A stretch of DNA of 64,000 bases from assembly GCA_016802295.1 (NCBI GenBank), contig JAESIW010000137.1:5706146-5770145 (forward strand). Reading direction: 5' to 3'. This document shows, piece by piece, positions 10,243 through 20,665 of this stretch (its first letter is position 1; each line of letters opens with the position of its first letter). The notes beneath the pieces are model-generated. The model saw only the letters and a list, made by a program, of their open reading frames with translations, was not told where the DNA came from and ran no database searches. Source of the DNA: Brachionus rotundiformis (taxonomy: Eukaryota > Rotifera > Eurotatoria > Ploima > Brachionidae). The position numbers were made by a program, and so were the translations under genes.

Positions 10243-10435
10243 TTTTATAAATCAATCAAAATTAAATTAATGAATGCAAAAATTCTCTTTGGAATATAAC
10301 TAACGCCAATAATTACATTCAAATATAAAATTATCAAAATTAAACTCACAATTTTTTTGCTTGTAACTTAACTTTATACTTTTATGAACGTGAATTAAAT
10401 TAAAAATTTTGGTTTTATTTGAAATTATTTAAATA
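10243..10435. promoter_or_regulatory. Bidirectional promoter of NDUFS5 and MIC10
   Basis: Only 193 bp separates the two start codons, so one compact region must drive both mitochondrial inner-membrane genes. No named motif can be supported from the sequence. Confidence 0.55.
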
Positions 10436-10788
10436 ATGTCGGATTCCAAAAAAGTCATACTTACTCAATCCGAATTGGAGCTTGGTCAAAAATGGGACCG
10501 TTGTTTACAAGATACTTTAATTAAAGTCGGCTCTGGTATAGGCCTCGGTGTTGTGTTTTCAGTAGTAATGTTCAGAAGTAAGTTTAAACCAAAAATATTC
10601 TATATAAATTCTAATTTTTTAAAGGACGTCCCTGGCCAGTTATATTTGGTAGTGGTATCGGTCTCGGCATGGCTTATGCCAACTGCCAACATGACTTTCA
10701 AACTCCGTTTTTACCACCTAGTCCAGAAAACACTATTAAAATATCTGATCCCAAACTCATCGAAACAGTTTTGAAAGAAAAAAAGTGA
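10436..10788 (+). CDS. MICOS10: MICOS subunit MIC10 (MINOS1)
   Basis: Core MICOS protein that bends the inner mitochondrial membrane at crista junctions. Two exons, 10436-10577 and 10625-10788. Frame closes at 101 aa (human about 78). Both membrane segments carry the glycine-rich oligomerisation motifs: VGSGIGLGVVFS in the first and GSGIGLGMAYANC in the second, linked by a basic turn (FRRRPWP). The signature NCQHDFQTPF follows directly. The N-terminus (SELELGQKWDRCLQDTLIKV) is also diagnostic. Extra length is in a polar C-terminal tail of about 25 residues. It is head to head with NDUFS5. Confidence 0.94.
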
Positions 10789-10962
10789 ACGCGCGGTCAA
10801 AACATATTTTCAGGCTTTTAGATTTCCGAATTTAATAAAAATAAAATTAATTTAGTTCAAGTTTTATTATTTTTAGTTAGAAAAGAATCAAAATCAAATT
10901 AAAAAAAAATGATTAAAATTAACTTAATTTCAAGAAAGAAAAAAAAACCTGATTCAGGTCAA

Positions 10963-11919
10963 CTAAATATTGTGCAAATGTTTTTTAATTTTTTGTTTTT
11001 TGGAAAGACCAATTGTAATGAATGATTTTTTTTTGACTGGTTTGGTCGGGATTAAATTAAGAGACAATTGGGTGGATATTTTTGGACAGGCGACTTGGCT
11101 TTGAGCAGGTTGGCTCGAAAAAAAAATACTCTCACTCAAAATCGGATTCAAATTGTTATAATTTGGGTTGAAATTTATAAATTTTCGCTCTAAAATTTTT
11201 TCACTAGAGTTTTTTTTAAATAATTTTAATTTTTTGTTCTGACTAGGAATCTTAGGAACTTCATCCTCCAAAACTTGAGTCTGTACAATAGAGGAATCTA
11301 AACTTTGCTCTGTAATAAGCGAAAAAGTTTGAGATTCGTCAAGTTCTTTAACAGGCTCAAAGCAAAAATACTGTGTAGGCGCCAAATAAGAAAATTCTTG
11401 AGTTGGTTCAATAAATGGTTCGACTTGGAAAGGTGTTTTGAATACAAAATCATCAATATTTTCATCTTTATTTTCTGATTTAAATATTTGAGTGGAGCAT
11501 ATGATTTCATCTTCAAAATTTTGATTTTTGGAAGATGGATCAAAACTGCTTGAGATATCCGGTTTCATTATTTTTTTACTTTTTCCGGTTTCAAATTTAA
11601 AAAAAAGTAGAGCCGAATAAAATATGTCAAAAAAATTATATCTGAAAATTGTACTTAAACCCCAATTGATATTTTCACTCTTTAAATGAAGCAAATTAAA
11701 TTTAAAATTAATTAATAACTGATCGAATTTAAAAATAAATTTGTATTCTAATTTAAATTTTTCTTTCTTGACTTCCAGGCGTTTAATTTTTGTCGTTATC
11801 AATTTTGGAAATATTTTTTTAGGCTTAAAAATAAATGAGCCAATTTGTTTCTCTGTGGTATCGAGCATATATTTTAGACAAAGCATTGTGTCAGTATACA
11901 GTTCCACATTGGTATTCAT
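10963..11919 (-). CDS. Orphan protein with RAD51-interaction-like C-terminus
   Basis: One open frame of 318 codons. The last 20 or so residues (SFITIGLSKKQKIKKHLHNI) resemble the C-terminal RAD51-binding motif of RAD51AP1-type proteins, whose pattern is roughly G-L-S-[RK]-x-x-[RK]-[VI]-K-x-L-H. The middle (residues about 115-230) is low-complexity and acidic with repeated TQ, PTQ and SSQ sites. The first 110 residues are basic and hydrophobic. Part of that stretch may be intronic, because an internal ATG (MKPDISSSF) at 11568 begins the acidic region and AG acceptors lie just upstream. I do not recognise a full-length family. A recombination role is inference from one short motif. Confidence 0.55.
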   Translation of the reverse strand: MNTNVELYTDTMLCLKYMLDTTEKQIGSFIFKPKKIFPKLITTKIKRLEVKKEKFKLEYKFIFKFDQLLINFKFNLLHLKSENINWGLSTIFRYNFFDIFYSALLFFKFETGKSKKIMKPDISSSFDPSSKNQNFEDEIICSTQIFKSENKDENIDDFVFKTPFQVEPFIEPTQEFSYLAPTQYFCFEPVKELDESQTFSLITEQSLDSSIVQTQVLEDEVPKIPSQNKKLKLFKKNSSEKILERKFINFNPNYNNLNPILSESIFFSSQPAQSQVACPKISTQLSLNLIPTKPVKKKSFITIGLSKKQKIKKHLHNI

Positions 11920-13846
11920 TATTAACTTGATTTTAAATTTTTATGAAGCATGTGTAAGTGCTAATTTTCAAATTTAAATCCTTGATATTTATAACTGCAG
12001 TCTTAAAACCATAAAAAGAATAAATTTTCTCGGTTTAAAAATTGATTATTATATTTTCAATCTTATATTTATTTTTTTTTGATTCATAAAACATGGTTTA
12101 TCTATTTATTTACTAGTATTGTATTTGTAAGCAAAAAAGAAATAAAAAAATTTATTAGAAAAAACTTCTTAAAACTCATTTAATAATAAATTTTTTATTA
12201 CTTGTATAGTATGATATACTTTATTGTCCTTTATATTGATTCTGGCCTGATCCCTAGCTTTTATGTTTTTAATCTACAGGATAGATATATCTATACTTTA
12301 AAATTTTTAATAATTGTCTGCACTTAAAAGACGATTTCCAAGACTCATAAGTATTTCAATCTATATTCATAAAACTTGGTTCTAGTAAAATCAATTAGTT
12401 TAGTCGCTTTTGTTGGTACTTTTTAAAGAATTTTAATGTTGGTTCTTAGATACGGACTGCAGCTTCCTATTGCATACTCCAGATGGGATCTCACACATGA
12501 TATATAGAGAAGTCTCAATGATTCTCGGCTAAGGTTCTTAAGAGAATTTCTGATGTAGTTGAAGATATAATATAATATGAATTAAATTAAAAATTGACAA
12601 ATCTGATTATTGAATTTTTCATTTATATTTTTCTTTTTAAAATGATCAAAAATAAAGTATTGCAAAGTAAATAAGGTTTTTCGTTGAAATATGCGGTCCA
12701 GCCAGAATCAGAAAAGTTTTTAAATTGGTCTATGCTAACACCAACATTTTAATCTATTAAATTTTTATCTTCTATCCAACTTTTTTTAAATAACATTGTA
12801 AAAGATTTAATCTTATTTAGATTTTTTGCGCATATTGGTTTTTACTATTGCCATTGAAAATAGGTCGAAAGATCTTGAAGACTGCAGTAATATGTTCTTT
12901 CTAAGGATGATAAACTTTAATTAAAATGTCTATTTCAAATTAAAAAAATTATTTATTTTATTTTTTCATTTTTCTTCTTATACAATTACAACAATGATCG
13001 TAGATAAAGAGACAGCTCAACAGCAATGGATTCTCATAAAGCAAATAATTTTTTTATTTTTATGTGTTATTGGTAAAATATAAAAGATAAGCAGTAACAA
13101 AATAGCAATTGACTTAACTTTTATCTTTTATTTAATAAGTCAATAAATAAAATTTAATTAATTCTCAATTTTTTTTTTCGTTAAACTCACATTGAATTAT
13201 TGATTTTGTGCTTAAAAACAGATATAAATCAATATCTTAAGATAATTTTCCACAATTAAAAAAATCAAGATTTTATAATTATCAGAAAATAACTACATTT
13301 CTACATTAACTAATTTTAAGATTTATCAGTAATCAGAAATAAGTGTTCTTATTTTATTGCCTTGTATTTTTTTTTGTATATAAAAGAATTTATTTTAATA
13401 CTTTAATAATTTAACTTAATCTCGCGCACTCTTTTTTAATAGTACGATATTTATCTTGACGACATTAAATCATCAATTTTAATGAATTATTAATTTTCCT
13501 GTTGTATTAATTTTTATTATCTTTGAAATGATTAAATTAGATTTTCTCAAAAATTTGGTATAGAGTCTAGATGTAAGTGGTATATGAATTAAATATGTCA
13601 TTAATTAAATTACCATTAGGCTTATTTATATTTATAAATTACTTTCAAGTGTTTTCCAACTTACACATAATGAAAATTTCAAATAAATAAAGTTTTCAAA
13701 TAGCTCAGGCTTTGTAGTAGCAAATATTTTTGTCATTTGATAAATTTAAAAATATGAAAATTGGCTAGCAACCGATTCAGGTATACATAATTTGTTATAA
13801 TACATACGTAAAACAAAAATACATAAGCTTTTATTTTAAGTCAAAG
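11920..13846. other. Gene-poor interval before CCDC83
   Basis: Apart from the LINE relic at 12240-12590 this is AT-rich sequence without an open frame or RNA that I can support. Confidence 0.4.
12240..12590 (-). mobile_element. Decayed non-LTR retrotransposon (CR1/Jockey-like) 3' fragment
   Basis: On the minus strand, translation gives LKNLSRESLRLLYISCVRSH followed by LEYAIGSCSPYL, then ATKLIDFTRTKFYEYRLKYL. This is the post-RT thumb region seen in CR1/Jockey elements (VRPHLEYA..W.P, then RATKLI....YEERLK.L). Several stops interrupt it and no RT core remains. Confidence 0.65.
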
Positions 13847-15167
13847 ATGCCAAAAGCCAAGTCCAAGAAGTCCAAAGAGTCAAAAGTCAATTATTTTCAG
13901 GCAATAACTGGTTACAAAATAAGCCTAGCTGATAAAGAGCTCAAGGCAGCAAACGAAGAGCTCAACAAGCTTGTCGAGAGGAACTTTTTTCTCAAAGAGC
14001 GAACAGATCGTTTGCACCAAACCAGAGAGCAAAATATTCACAAGGCTTCGACTGAGTATAAAGCATTTACTCATCAGCAAATCTCACAACCACGATGCGA
14101 ACGGGACGACGTAGTGGCCGAACTTAAAAATCTTTGGTCATTTAAAAGTTCGCTTAACAAAGAATTGCTTGATATAAAAAAAGAAATTAAAAATACAGAT
14201 AAGGAAATATCTCAATCAAAGCGGACACTTAAATATTGGACAAATTTTAAGAAACAAGGCACCAAGGAGCTTGAGACACAAATTCATCTGCTCAAAAAAG
14301 AACTTGACGACATGAATGAGAACTATGAAATAATATCATGTAAGATTATTAGATTTTTGCTTCAAAATCTATATTGATTATCTTTTGTATATAGCTAGCC
14401 TTAGAAATAACATCACGAACACAGTTGACGAAATAAAGAAGAATACAGAGAATATTATTGAAAAAAAGAATAAAAGAGTTGCCGAAAAGTGCCTAAAATT
14501 TTTAGACCGGGACTCGGTTGAAAAGTCAAAAGAAAACGAATGGACAAGGGACAAAGTATTTTGTTCAAATTTTTTTTGATATAATTTTTTTAACAAAAAT
14601 TAACAAATATTTAGCTTGAATTGTTTAGAAATGATTTGGAGACCTTAAAAACCTATGTATCAGAATTGGAACAAGAAAACATCAATCTAATGTCTTATCT
14701 ATTTGAATGTAACAATCAAGAAGTTAAATTTGTTCGCAATTTGATCACTAACCAATTTTTGGATAGTGATAATTTGGAATTAAATAGTATAATGGATGTG
14801 GATTTGGAAAAACTTGACAGTGGTATTTTTTATCAAAAAATTGAAAATGGCAATGAATTTTAAGATTTTAATACTAGTGAGACCGCAGAGTGCCTTGAAA
14901 ATGACCCTAAGAAAATTAAAAGAATTTGAATTAAAAAATTCAAGTCGAGAAGCAATAGAGAATCAAGTAGATGATAGCGATGACAATGATGATAATGATG
15001 TTATTACCAGTGCTAGATTTGACAACAAGCTGTTTCTTGATGGACACAAGAAGCATTTAATTAAACAGCCATCAATTACTCAGGAGGAATATGACGCTCA
15101 GCAAAACGCCGGAGAGTACTGGCCTATCACTCAAGAAATGCTCAATTCTCTTTTAAATGATCAATAA
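13847..15167 (+). CDS. CCDC83: CCDC83 homologue, coiled-coil protein
   Basis: Exons 13847-14339, 14395-14555 and from 14615 join in frame. The protein is almost entirely coiled coil. It aligns with CCDC83 at fixed landmarks: an N-terminal helix with YKISLADKEL, then LKYWTNFKKQGTKELETQI (CCDC83 has KEYW..YKNVGS) and, after the second junction, NEWTRDKLELFRNDLETLK with SELEQENINLMSYLFEC (CCDC83: NDWLKKEV...ELEAENLVLIDQLSNC). The C-terminus is unresolved. The exon-3 frame stops at 14863, but a third frame from about 14860 to 15167 (acidic DDSDDNDDND, ending YWPITQEMLNSLLND) looks coding. A GT at 14799 with an acceptor at about 14864 would join them in phase. The function of CCDC83 is not established. 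Confidence 0.7.
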
Positions 15168-15969
15168 AGGTTTTTGAGGACGTTTACTATTTTTATATTT
15201 TATGAAAATTATGAATCGTTTTTTTGTAAATATAAAATTTTTTTTCTTAAATTTAATTCTGGCTAGATTGTACAATTGAATTAAGTGTACAAATTTTAAA
15301 AAATTAATTGAAAAAGTTTGATTTAAGATATTTGAAAAAATTATTTTTTGAATTACTAAACTTCAAAAAGAAAACAAATCAAATTAAAAATGAAGGGAAC
15401 AAATTTATAATCTTAGCTATGAAAAGACAGATAATGTTGGCAATAATTTTTTAAAAAATGAAATTCAAATCAGATTTGTTTGAGAGATACAAAGTTGAAA
15501 ATTTGAACAAGGTGAATTTTAAGATTTTTATTGTCACTACTTAAATAAATATTATTAAAAAATCAAATAAAAATCAAAAAATTACGAGATACGATAATTT
15601 TTTCTCAAAAGACTTTGATTGATCCGTAAATATTAAAAGCTAGACTAGATTTCTTTTCATTCTGACACTACATCACCAAGAACTACTCTTTGCTTTCTAT
15701 CAAGAAGAAAGGATTTAATACATTCATATGGTTCATACCATATGTTCTTATATTATATTTTATTAAAAGTTTTCTAAGTGAGACTTTATGTTACTCTGCC
15801 AACAAACTCAATTAGATTTATGGTGCATGACTTATTTTTCAATTTCAAGGTTAATCAACAGGCTAGTGCCCATGTCATAAAGACCGATTAACACTCCATT
15901 TATTTAAATAAAATAAGTTTTACAAATTAAAATTAATTGTTTATATAATTATTTAAAAAAATAAAAAAT
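15168..15969. other. AT-rich interval between CCDC83 and LINE B
   Basis: No open frame or RNA. The last part may be the 3' UTR of the minus-strand LINE that follows. Confidence 0.35.
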
Positions 15970-17400
15970 TTAAATATTTAAATTAAATTTTTTGAATTTT
16001 TTTACAAAATCTGAAAAAATAAGATTAATATTATTAAAAATTGAATGCTTATATGTTGTAAATTTCAACATAGATCTCTTGATCACAAAGCAATTTATAA
16101 GTCTTGAGTAGAAAAATCCAAAAGTTTTTTCACCATTTAATGATTTTGATGTTGGTTCTATCAGATTCTCACAGTTCCTTAAATTATATTTCAAATTTCT
16201 TGAGTCATTTTTCTTTAAATTCTGCCTTAGATCAGGTGAGTTATGAAAGTATAGTGTTTTATAAGCAAAAGATAGCATTCTATCTAGTATTCTATGTTGG
16301 AATGCATATAGGCCATACTTTTCTAAGAAGTTATTAATAAGTATTAATAAAAAGTTATTAACCTCAAATTTGAACTTTTACATATTGTCAAATAATAACT
16401 CTTAGTCAATTTAATTATTGCCTCTTTTGAGAAATAGCACAGGAGAGTCGAGCAATAATCAAAATTAGGCAATATAAACGTCTTAAAAAACTGTATTTTT
16501 ACGGATGTTGATAGATAGAAAAGTCTCTTAATGCTGAATAATTTTTTATTTACAATTAATGAGATACTACATGCAAAATTAGAAAAATTAAGATTTTGAT
16601 CAATTTTATAACCTAAAAGAGTTATTTCATTGACAACTTTTATTTCATTTCCACAAAAATTGATCATCTTGGGAATAATAGTCTTTCTATTTGAAAAGAT
16701 CATACAATAGGTTTTTGACCAATTTATATCAACCTTGTTAAAATAACACCAATCACTAAGATTGTGGATGGTACTCGAAAAATTTTTCAAAACACTATCT
16801 AAGTCCTTATCAGAGTGACTAATCGTAGTGTCATCAGCAAACATTTTTATGTCAAATTTCCTTAAGAGATAAGGAAAATCATTAATAAAAATCAGAAATA
16901 GAAGAGGACCTAGAACAGAACCCTGTGGAACGCCTAACTTTAGAGCTGTAGGTTTCGATCTTTTGTTTCCAAGATGAACTATTTGAGATCTATTGACAAA
17001 ATAATTTGAAAGAAGACCTAAAGAATTATTGTCAAATCCATAGTGAAATAATTTCAAGAGAAGAAGATTTGGATCTATCACGTCAAAAGCTTTTCTAAAT
17101 TCAAAAAAAACTGATAAGGTAGTAAGTTTCTTTTCTTTGGCTTTCATTCTGTAAGATCTCCACAACTTTATCAACTATCGAAGTTTGTTATGAGACTGGT
17201 CTATATTTTGAAACAGCAGTTTTTGACCCACTTCTATGAAGGGGTGAAACATTAGCTAACTTTAAACAATTAGTAAAAACACTATCAGAGTTAAACTTGA
17301 TAAAAATTTTGAACAAAGTGTTCGCTAAAGATGCGGAAAAATTCTTAAGTATTGTGTATATTTTCCTAGCTAAAGCTACTACACTAGATTACTGGTTACA
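15970..17400 (-). mobile_element. 5'-truncated non-LTR retrotransposon with near-intact reverse transcriptase
   Basis: The minus-strand frame 17174-16344 (276 codons) holds RT blocks in order: FRKAFDVID, GVPQGSVLGPLLFLIFIND, and FADDTT with both catalytic aspartates, then KTYCMIFSNRK and LLGYKIDQN. Upstream, out of frame, lies ANVSPLHRSGSKTAVSKYRP, the normal entry into RT domain 1, followed by a stop. Downstream the frame 16278-15970 gives the 3' terminal segment (NLKYNLRNCENL... FGFFYSRLINCF). The product is split by at least one stop and one frameshift, so the copy is dead. No endonuclease domain is present. It is Jockey/CR1-like by layout; clade not determined. Confidence 0.85.
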
Positions 17401-19735
17401 AAAGAACAAGAATTGATAAAGTCATTTTATTGCCGAATTTCTGTATTTCTAAAATTCAGAACAAGTAGCAGAAGAATGAATGCTGTGGAAAACGCGATTC
17501 TTCAAATGATGGCGCCCTATTATCACAACCAATGACCAACCATTATGTGGTGTCTCAACCACAATTGTAAACTTAAGTTTACAATCATCTAATCTCAACT
17601 TCTTTTATTTTGCTTCAAAATTACTTATCTTAAACTTCTTTATTTACTAGTATTATATTCATTGGAAATTTTGTTCATTTTTAAAAAAATGAAAAATGAA
17701 CTAAGCTAAAACTTTAAAACTCTTTTTAAGCTTTATTTACACCATTTACAAAAAAATCAAAAGAGAAAAAAAAAAAACATATCATAATGCCACACCGTGC
17801 AGAATTGCCGTTTTCTCTTCCATTTAGAATAAACCATTTGTTCAATTCCAACTTTATTTGATACCCCCTCCCCGATACAATACATTATAGCATCTTGTCA
17901 ATTCTCGTTTTGAAGATTTTGTAATCTGTCACCCTTTTATCTTCTTAGTCATAATCAAAAAAATAAAAATCTTTCCTAAAAGATAATTATATAAAAAATT
18001 CAAATTTTTAAGGAAAAAAAGAAAAATTTAAGACATTATAATTATAATAAAAAAAAAAATAATACAATACATTATAATAACCCATGTTATATTAATTCAT
18101 GTCATCAACCAATACAATTTAACTCTTTGATGTTTGCCTTTAAATGATTTTTCCCAATTTATCTTTAGGGTGCCCGATCGACTTACTTTAAAACACTAAT
18201 TGAAAAATTAAAGTATGAGTGACATGAATTATAATGTTTCTACTTGAAGCTTCGTTCACTTTAAGCTTTTGATTTACTTAGCTTGATTAATTTCTAAAAT
18301 TTATTTTGTAATAACATTTTAAAATGTTCAGGACAAACAATTATAGAATTGCTGACAATCAAAAAAGTTTTTTTTTTATTTCTTAATTAAATTATCTATT
18401 TTAACAATGAACTGCATCAGTGATCATAATTCTACAAATTTTGAAATAAGTGTAGAATGATATGAATTCGATGGTTTATTCAAGATAGAAGAGTTTTCCA
18501 GGTGCATAACTGTAGTTTTTTTCAGGATATTAAATTAATAATTTAATAATTATTAATTTTTTATTTTGATTAAATAATCAATTATTAATTTGAAAAATTT
18601 AAAAAATAAAAATCAGATTTTTTCTTTGATAAAAAATAATATTTTTATAAAAATAAACATTTTTGATCACAAATTATTAATTTAAAACAAATAAAAATTA
18701 AAATTTTGAATAAACCAATATGCTTATATATTAAAAGTACAGTTTATTAGGCTATAATATTTTTTTTCAATCAAAATACCATGTTAATGCTATTTATTAC
18801 CATAACAAGCATATTTTATATTATTTTTAATTTTTTTAAGTTCGTGGATTAATAAAAAACAATTTGAGTGGTTAATTTTTTAGTTTAGTTTTTTTAAAAA
18901 AATAGTGAATAAATTAGTAAAATATAATGAATTTTTAATTATCTGCTAAGTCAAAAGCTTTCATTAGATAAACAAGTTGACATAAAATTTTTGTCAAAAG
19001 TTTAAATCTAGAATTAATAACAATTTTAAAGTAGCTTTTTGGCAAAAAAATGTATCTTGATTAAATTTTATTTTTATTTTGATTTTTAAAACCTAAAAGG
19101 ATAATTATCTTAAAGAGACCATTTATTTAAATTTCAATTATATTGTAACAAATTCAGTATCAATTGACCAATGGATAAAAGGATAAGAATAAAAAGCTAC
19201 GGATGCTTGGACATGCGCTTTGAACAAAAAGAACACGTATAAACAAGAGCCCTTTAATGGAAGACACAGTTTGGAATACCATCAGTAACATGGATGCAAG
19301 CACCATCTCGAAAGTGCTAAGTTGAGAGATACATGGATTATGAAAGTAATGACCATATGCTCAACAAGGAATGATTCAGAAAAAAATAAGCTTTAAATTG
19401 GTAAGCAGGGAGGCCTTGGAAAGAACTTGACTTGACTTCGGCATTTTTTCTCTCTCAGCGCCAATTGCGGCAATGTGACATTAAGTGCAACAAGGTAATT
19501 TTACTCTGAAATTTTGAAAAACATTGAACTTTATGTTCAGGCGTGGTTGAAGCTCAGCCATTTTGATTCAGTTAATCTTTTTAAATTAAATTAAAATATA
19601 GTTTTTTAATTTTATTTTAAATAGATCAGTTCATTTTTTTAAATAATGTAAAACTTTTTCTAGATAAAAAATTTTCATATATCAATTAAATAATATAAGA
19701 ATATAATTTTTTAATAATCAAATAATGAATATTAC
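17401..19735. other. Gene-poor AT-rich interval
   Basis: No gene found. Around 19195-19260 the plus strand reads KLRMLGHAL, stop, TKRTRINKSPL, a faint match to the RLGHVLR segment near the end of RTE/BovB-like LINEs. It is too short and broken to call an element. Confidence 0.35.
17564..17585. repeat. 22-bp perfect palindrome
   Basis: ATTGTAAACTT followed immediately by its exact reverse complement. It sits just beyond the 5' edge of LINE B, without coding around it. Possible protein-binding site or chance in AT-rich DNA. Confidence 0.6.
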
Positions 19736-20665
19736 TCCTGGACATATGTTCAAAATTTGCTCAAACATGGAAGATAGACTTTAATCCAGCTAAATCTGCT
19801 GCAATTATCTTTCAAAAAGGTAAATCTTTGAGCATAAATAAATTTAACCTGAATGGATATGAGATACCACAGACTCAAAATGCAGAGTACCTAGGTCTCC
19901 CTATAGGTGATAGTAATTTTATCTGTAATTTTATTGAAGAAAAGTGGAAAAAAGTTGAGAGGAGTTTTTACTCCTTATATGGACTTGGTTGTAAATCAAA
20001 ATCGGCAAGTCCCAATTTAGTCAGTTTTCTTTATAAGCAGTTTTGCCAGTCAATATTTCGATATCATTTAGATTTGGTCTTTATTAGTGAAAATAAACTA
20101 AATGAACTAGACATAAGACAAAATTTACTAATTAAAAGAGCACTGGGAATTAAGAAATTTTCAAGAATTAGACCTCTGTTAGAAACCTTGCACTTAGAGA
20201 TGGTTGAACAACTTTACATGAGACACAAGGTATTCTTTTTAAAGCAATTAAAAAATAGCTCAGTTTGTTGGAATATCTTGACTTTCCTTCGCGATAACTA
20301 TAAAAAGTTTGATCAGAAAAATACCTCCTTTTGCAAACAACTAAATAATTTGGAGAAAAAAACTCATATTGATGTAATGGACTATAGTTTAAAGACTTCT
20401 CTAGCAATAATTGATCATTTATTTATCGAAGAAAATCATGGTTTAGTTGATTCAATTAAATTCATTGTGGCGAAAATCAAATTAAATATGGAATTAAACT
20501 TAGCTTACTTTAAATTTTATGATTTATTAAATGATCTTTTAAAGATAGATTTTTATAAATAATTGTGTTTTTTTTATTTTTTTAATTCTCTTAAATTTAT
20601 AAATACTTTAATTTGTCCATGGGACTTAAACTCAAACTTAAATAAATAAATAAATAAATGAATAA
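19736..20665 (+). mobile_element. 5'-truncated LINE with intact 3' reading frame and AAAT-repeat tail
   Basis: An uninterrupted frame runs from about 19742 to 20562. It begins WKIDFNPAKSAAIIFQKG and continues FNLNGYEIPQTQNAEYLGLP, the segment just after the RT catalytic box in non-LTR elements (FNPxKS..., YLG). It ends with a helical thumb/C-terminal region. The catalytic aspartates are absent because of 5' truncation. The 3' end is about 100 bp of UTR then a short AAATA microsatellite at 20640-20659, typical of LINE tails. The open frame suggests recent insertion. It differs in sequence from LINE B, so it is another family. Confidence 0.75.
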
